Assembly (NCBI GenBank): GCA_023424215.1
Contig: JAFAEC010000012.1
Location: 1-11,610 of the forward strand
Direction of reading: 5' to 3'
Origin: Pseudomonadota bacterium
GTDB taxonomy: Bacteria > Pseudomonadota > Alphaproteobacteria > Caulobacterales > Caulobacteraceae
Length of the DNA stretch: 11,610 nt
Below the pieces are notes generated by a model that ran no database searches, was not told the origin of the DNA, and saw only the letters and a program-made list of their open reading frames with translations. Below are positions 11,004 through 11,610 of this stretch, in pieces (positions within the stretch are counted from its first letter, which is position 1; every line of letters starts with the position of its first letter). The position numbers and the translations under genes were made by a program.

Positions 11004-11610
11004 TCAGCAACTCGGGCAGTCGGGCAGCGGCGCGGTCTCCAGCTGCAGGGTGGCGTGGCCGATGCCGAAGCGGGCGCGGATCATCTCGTGCGCCTCGGCC
11101 AGAAGGGCCGCGCCGTCGGCCCGGTCGTGCACGAGGTGGGCGGTGAGCGCGGCTCGCGTCGTCGACAGGCCCCAGACGTGCAGGTCGTGCACGGCGCTGA
11201 CGCCCGGAAGGTCGAGCAGGCCGGCGCGCACGGCCTCGACGTCCATCCCGGCCGGGGCGGCGTCCAGCGCCAGGTTGAGCGAGTCCTTGAGCAGGCCCCA
11301 GGTGCCGATCAGGATCACGGCGACGATGACCAGGCTGACCAGCGGGTCGACGATCGACCAGCCCGACAGCCAGATCACCCCGCCGGCGATCACCACGCCG
11401 ATCGAGACGGCGGCGTCGGCCATCATGTGCAGGTAGGCGCCCCGGGCGTTCAGGTCGGCGTGCTGGTCGCGCATGAACAGCAGGGCGGTGCCGAGATTGA
11501 TCACGAAGCCGATGGCGGCGACGGCCATGATCAGGCCGGACATGACCGGCGCGGGCTCGGCGAGGCGGCGCGCCGCCGCGCAGGCGGTGGCCCCCCAGGC
11601 GGAGAACAGC
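11004..11610 (-). CDS. CDF-family zinc/cation efflux transporter (CzcD/ZitB-type), C-terminal part
   Basis: Inner-membrane metal:proton antiporter exporting Zn(II) and possibly Cd or Co. About 201 residues are visible; the frame is open to the window end, so the ATG at 11543 is internal and the 5' end lies beyond 11610. Spans include GLIMAVAAIGFVINLGTALLF (like TM4) and GAYLHMMADAAVSIGVV, whose H-x3-D is the TM5 half of the transport metal site. These are followed by TM6 and the cytoplasmic domain with VHDLHVWGLSTTRAALTAHL and GIGHATLQLE, containing the conserved His of the regulatory zinc sites. The protein ends LPDCPSC, a possible extra metal-binding tail. The stop (TGA, 11006-11004) abuts the protease stop. 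The first four spans cannot be checked, and metal specificity is inferred from the subfamily. Confidence 0.93.
   Translation of the reverse strand, partial: LFSAWGATACAAARRLAEPAPVMSGLIMAVAAIGFVINLGTALLFMRDQHADLNARGAYLHMMADAAVSIGVVIAGGVIWLSGWSIVDPLVSLVIVAVILIGTWGLLKDSLNLALDAAPAGMDVEAVRAGLLDLPGVSAVHDLHVWGLSTTRAALTAHLVHDRADGAALLAEAHEMIRARFGIGHATLQLETAPLPDCPSC

Noticed and set aside
1..11610. Search for CRISPR arrays, insertion sequences, toxin-antitoxin or phage-defence genes
   Set aside because: No spaced direct repeats, transposase, integrase, nuclease or small toxin-like pair was seen. The FCCH repeats resemble those in phage tail proteins but sit in a TadG-type gene with no other phage genes.

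Overview
The window is a GC-rich stretch (I estimate about 70% GC by eye) with tightly packed genes. It looks like ordinary chromosome from an alphaproteobacterium, most likely Caulobacterales and perhaps Brevundimonas. I base that on protein resemblance: a YiaD-like OmpA lipoprotein, a TadG-type pilus protein, a DUF2093 protein (a family I know mainly from alphaproteobacteria), MtgA and an ACE-like M2 peptidase. No database was searched. I see no insertion sequence, integrase, CRISPR array, tRNA or rRNA.

Layout from left to right. (1) 1-839 (+): the 3' part of UDP-glucose 6-dehydrogenase. (2) 843-1010 (-): a probable 55-residue single-span membrane protein with a TTG start. (3) 1137-1805 (-): an OmpA-domain lipoprotein followed by a textbook terminator with a UUCG loop. 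A plausible sigma-70-type promoter lies in front of it. (4) 1986-2957 (+): a 2-oxoglutarate/Fe(II)-type oxygenase of the isopenicillin-N-synthase fold, divergent from gene 3, ending at a strong hairpin. (5) 3012-4943 (-): a TadG-like protein whose von Willebrand A domain is interrupted by two tandem E1-FCCH-like repeats. (6) 5030-6916 (-): an M2-family (ACE-like) zinc peptidase with a lipoprotein signal. (7) 6996-7706 (-): mtgA, the monofunctional peptidoglycan glycosyltransferase. (8) 7746-10023 (-): a tightly coupled trio, cobW-like GTPase / DUF2093 / WD40, joined by two ATGA overlaps. (9) 10095-11003 (+): a two-lobed retropepsin-like aspartyl protease, divergent from the GTPase. (10) 11004-11610 (-): the 3' part of a CDF (CzcD/ZitB-type) zinc/cation exporter, abutting gene 9 tail to tail with no spacer.

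How the genes may work together. Much of the window concerns the cell envelope: sugar nucleotide for polysaccharide, outer-membrane lipoprotein, pilus-related protein, lipoprotein peptidase, peptidoglycan polymerase. The right end has a metal-homeostasis flavour: a COG0523 GTPase with a long His/Asp loop, and a CDF exporter. The GTPase-DUF2093-WD40 chain is the clearest candidate for a little-described functional unit. The TadG-like protein with FCCH repeats has the most unusual domain architecture. Everything else looks like ordinary chromosomal content.
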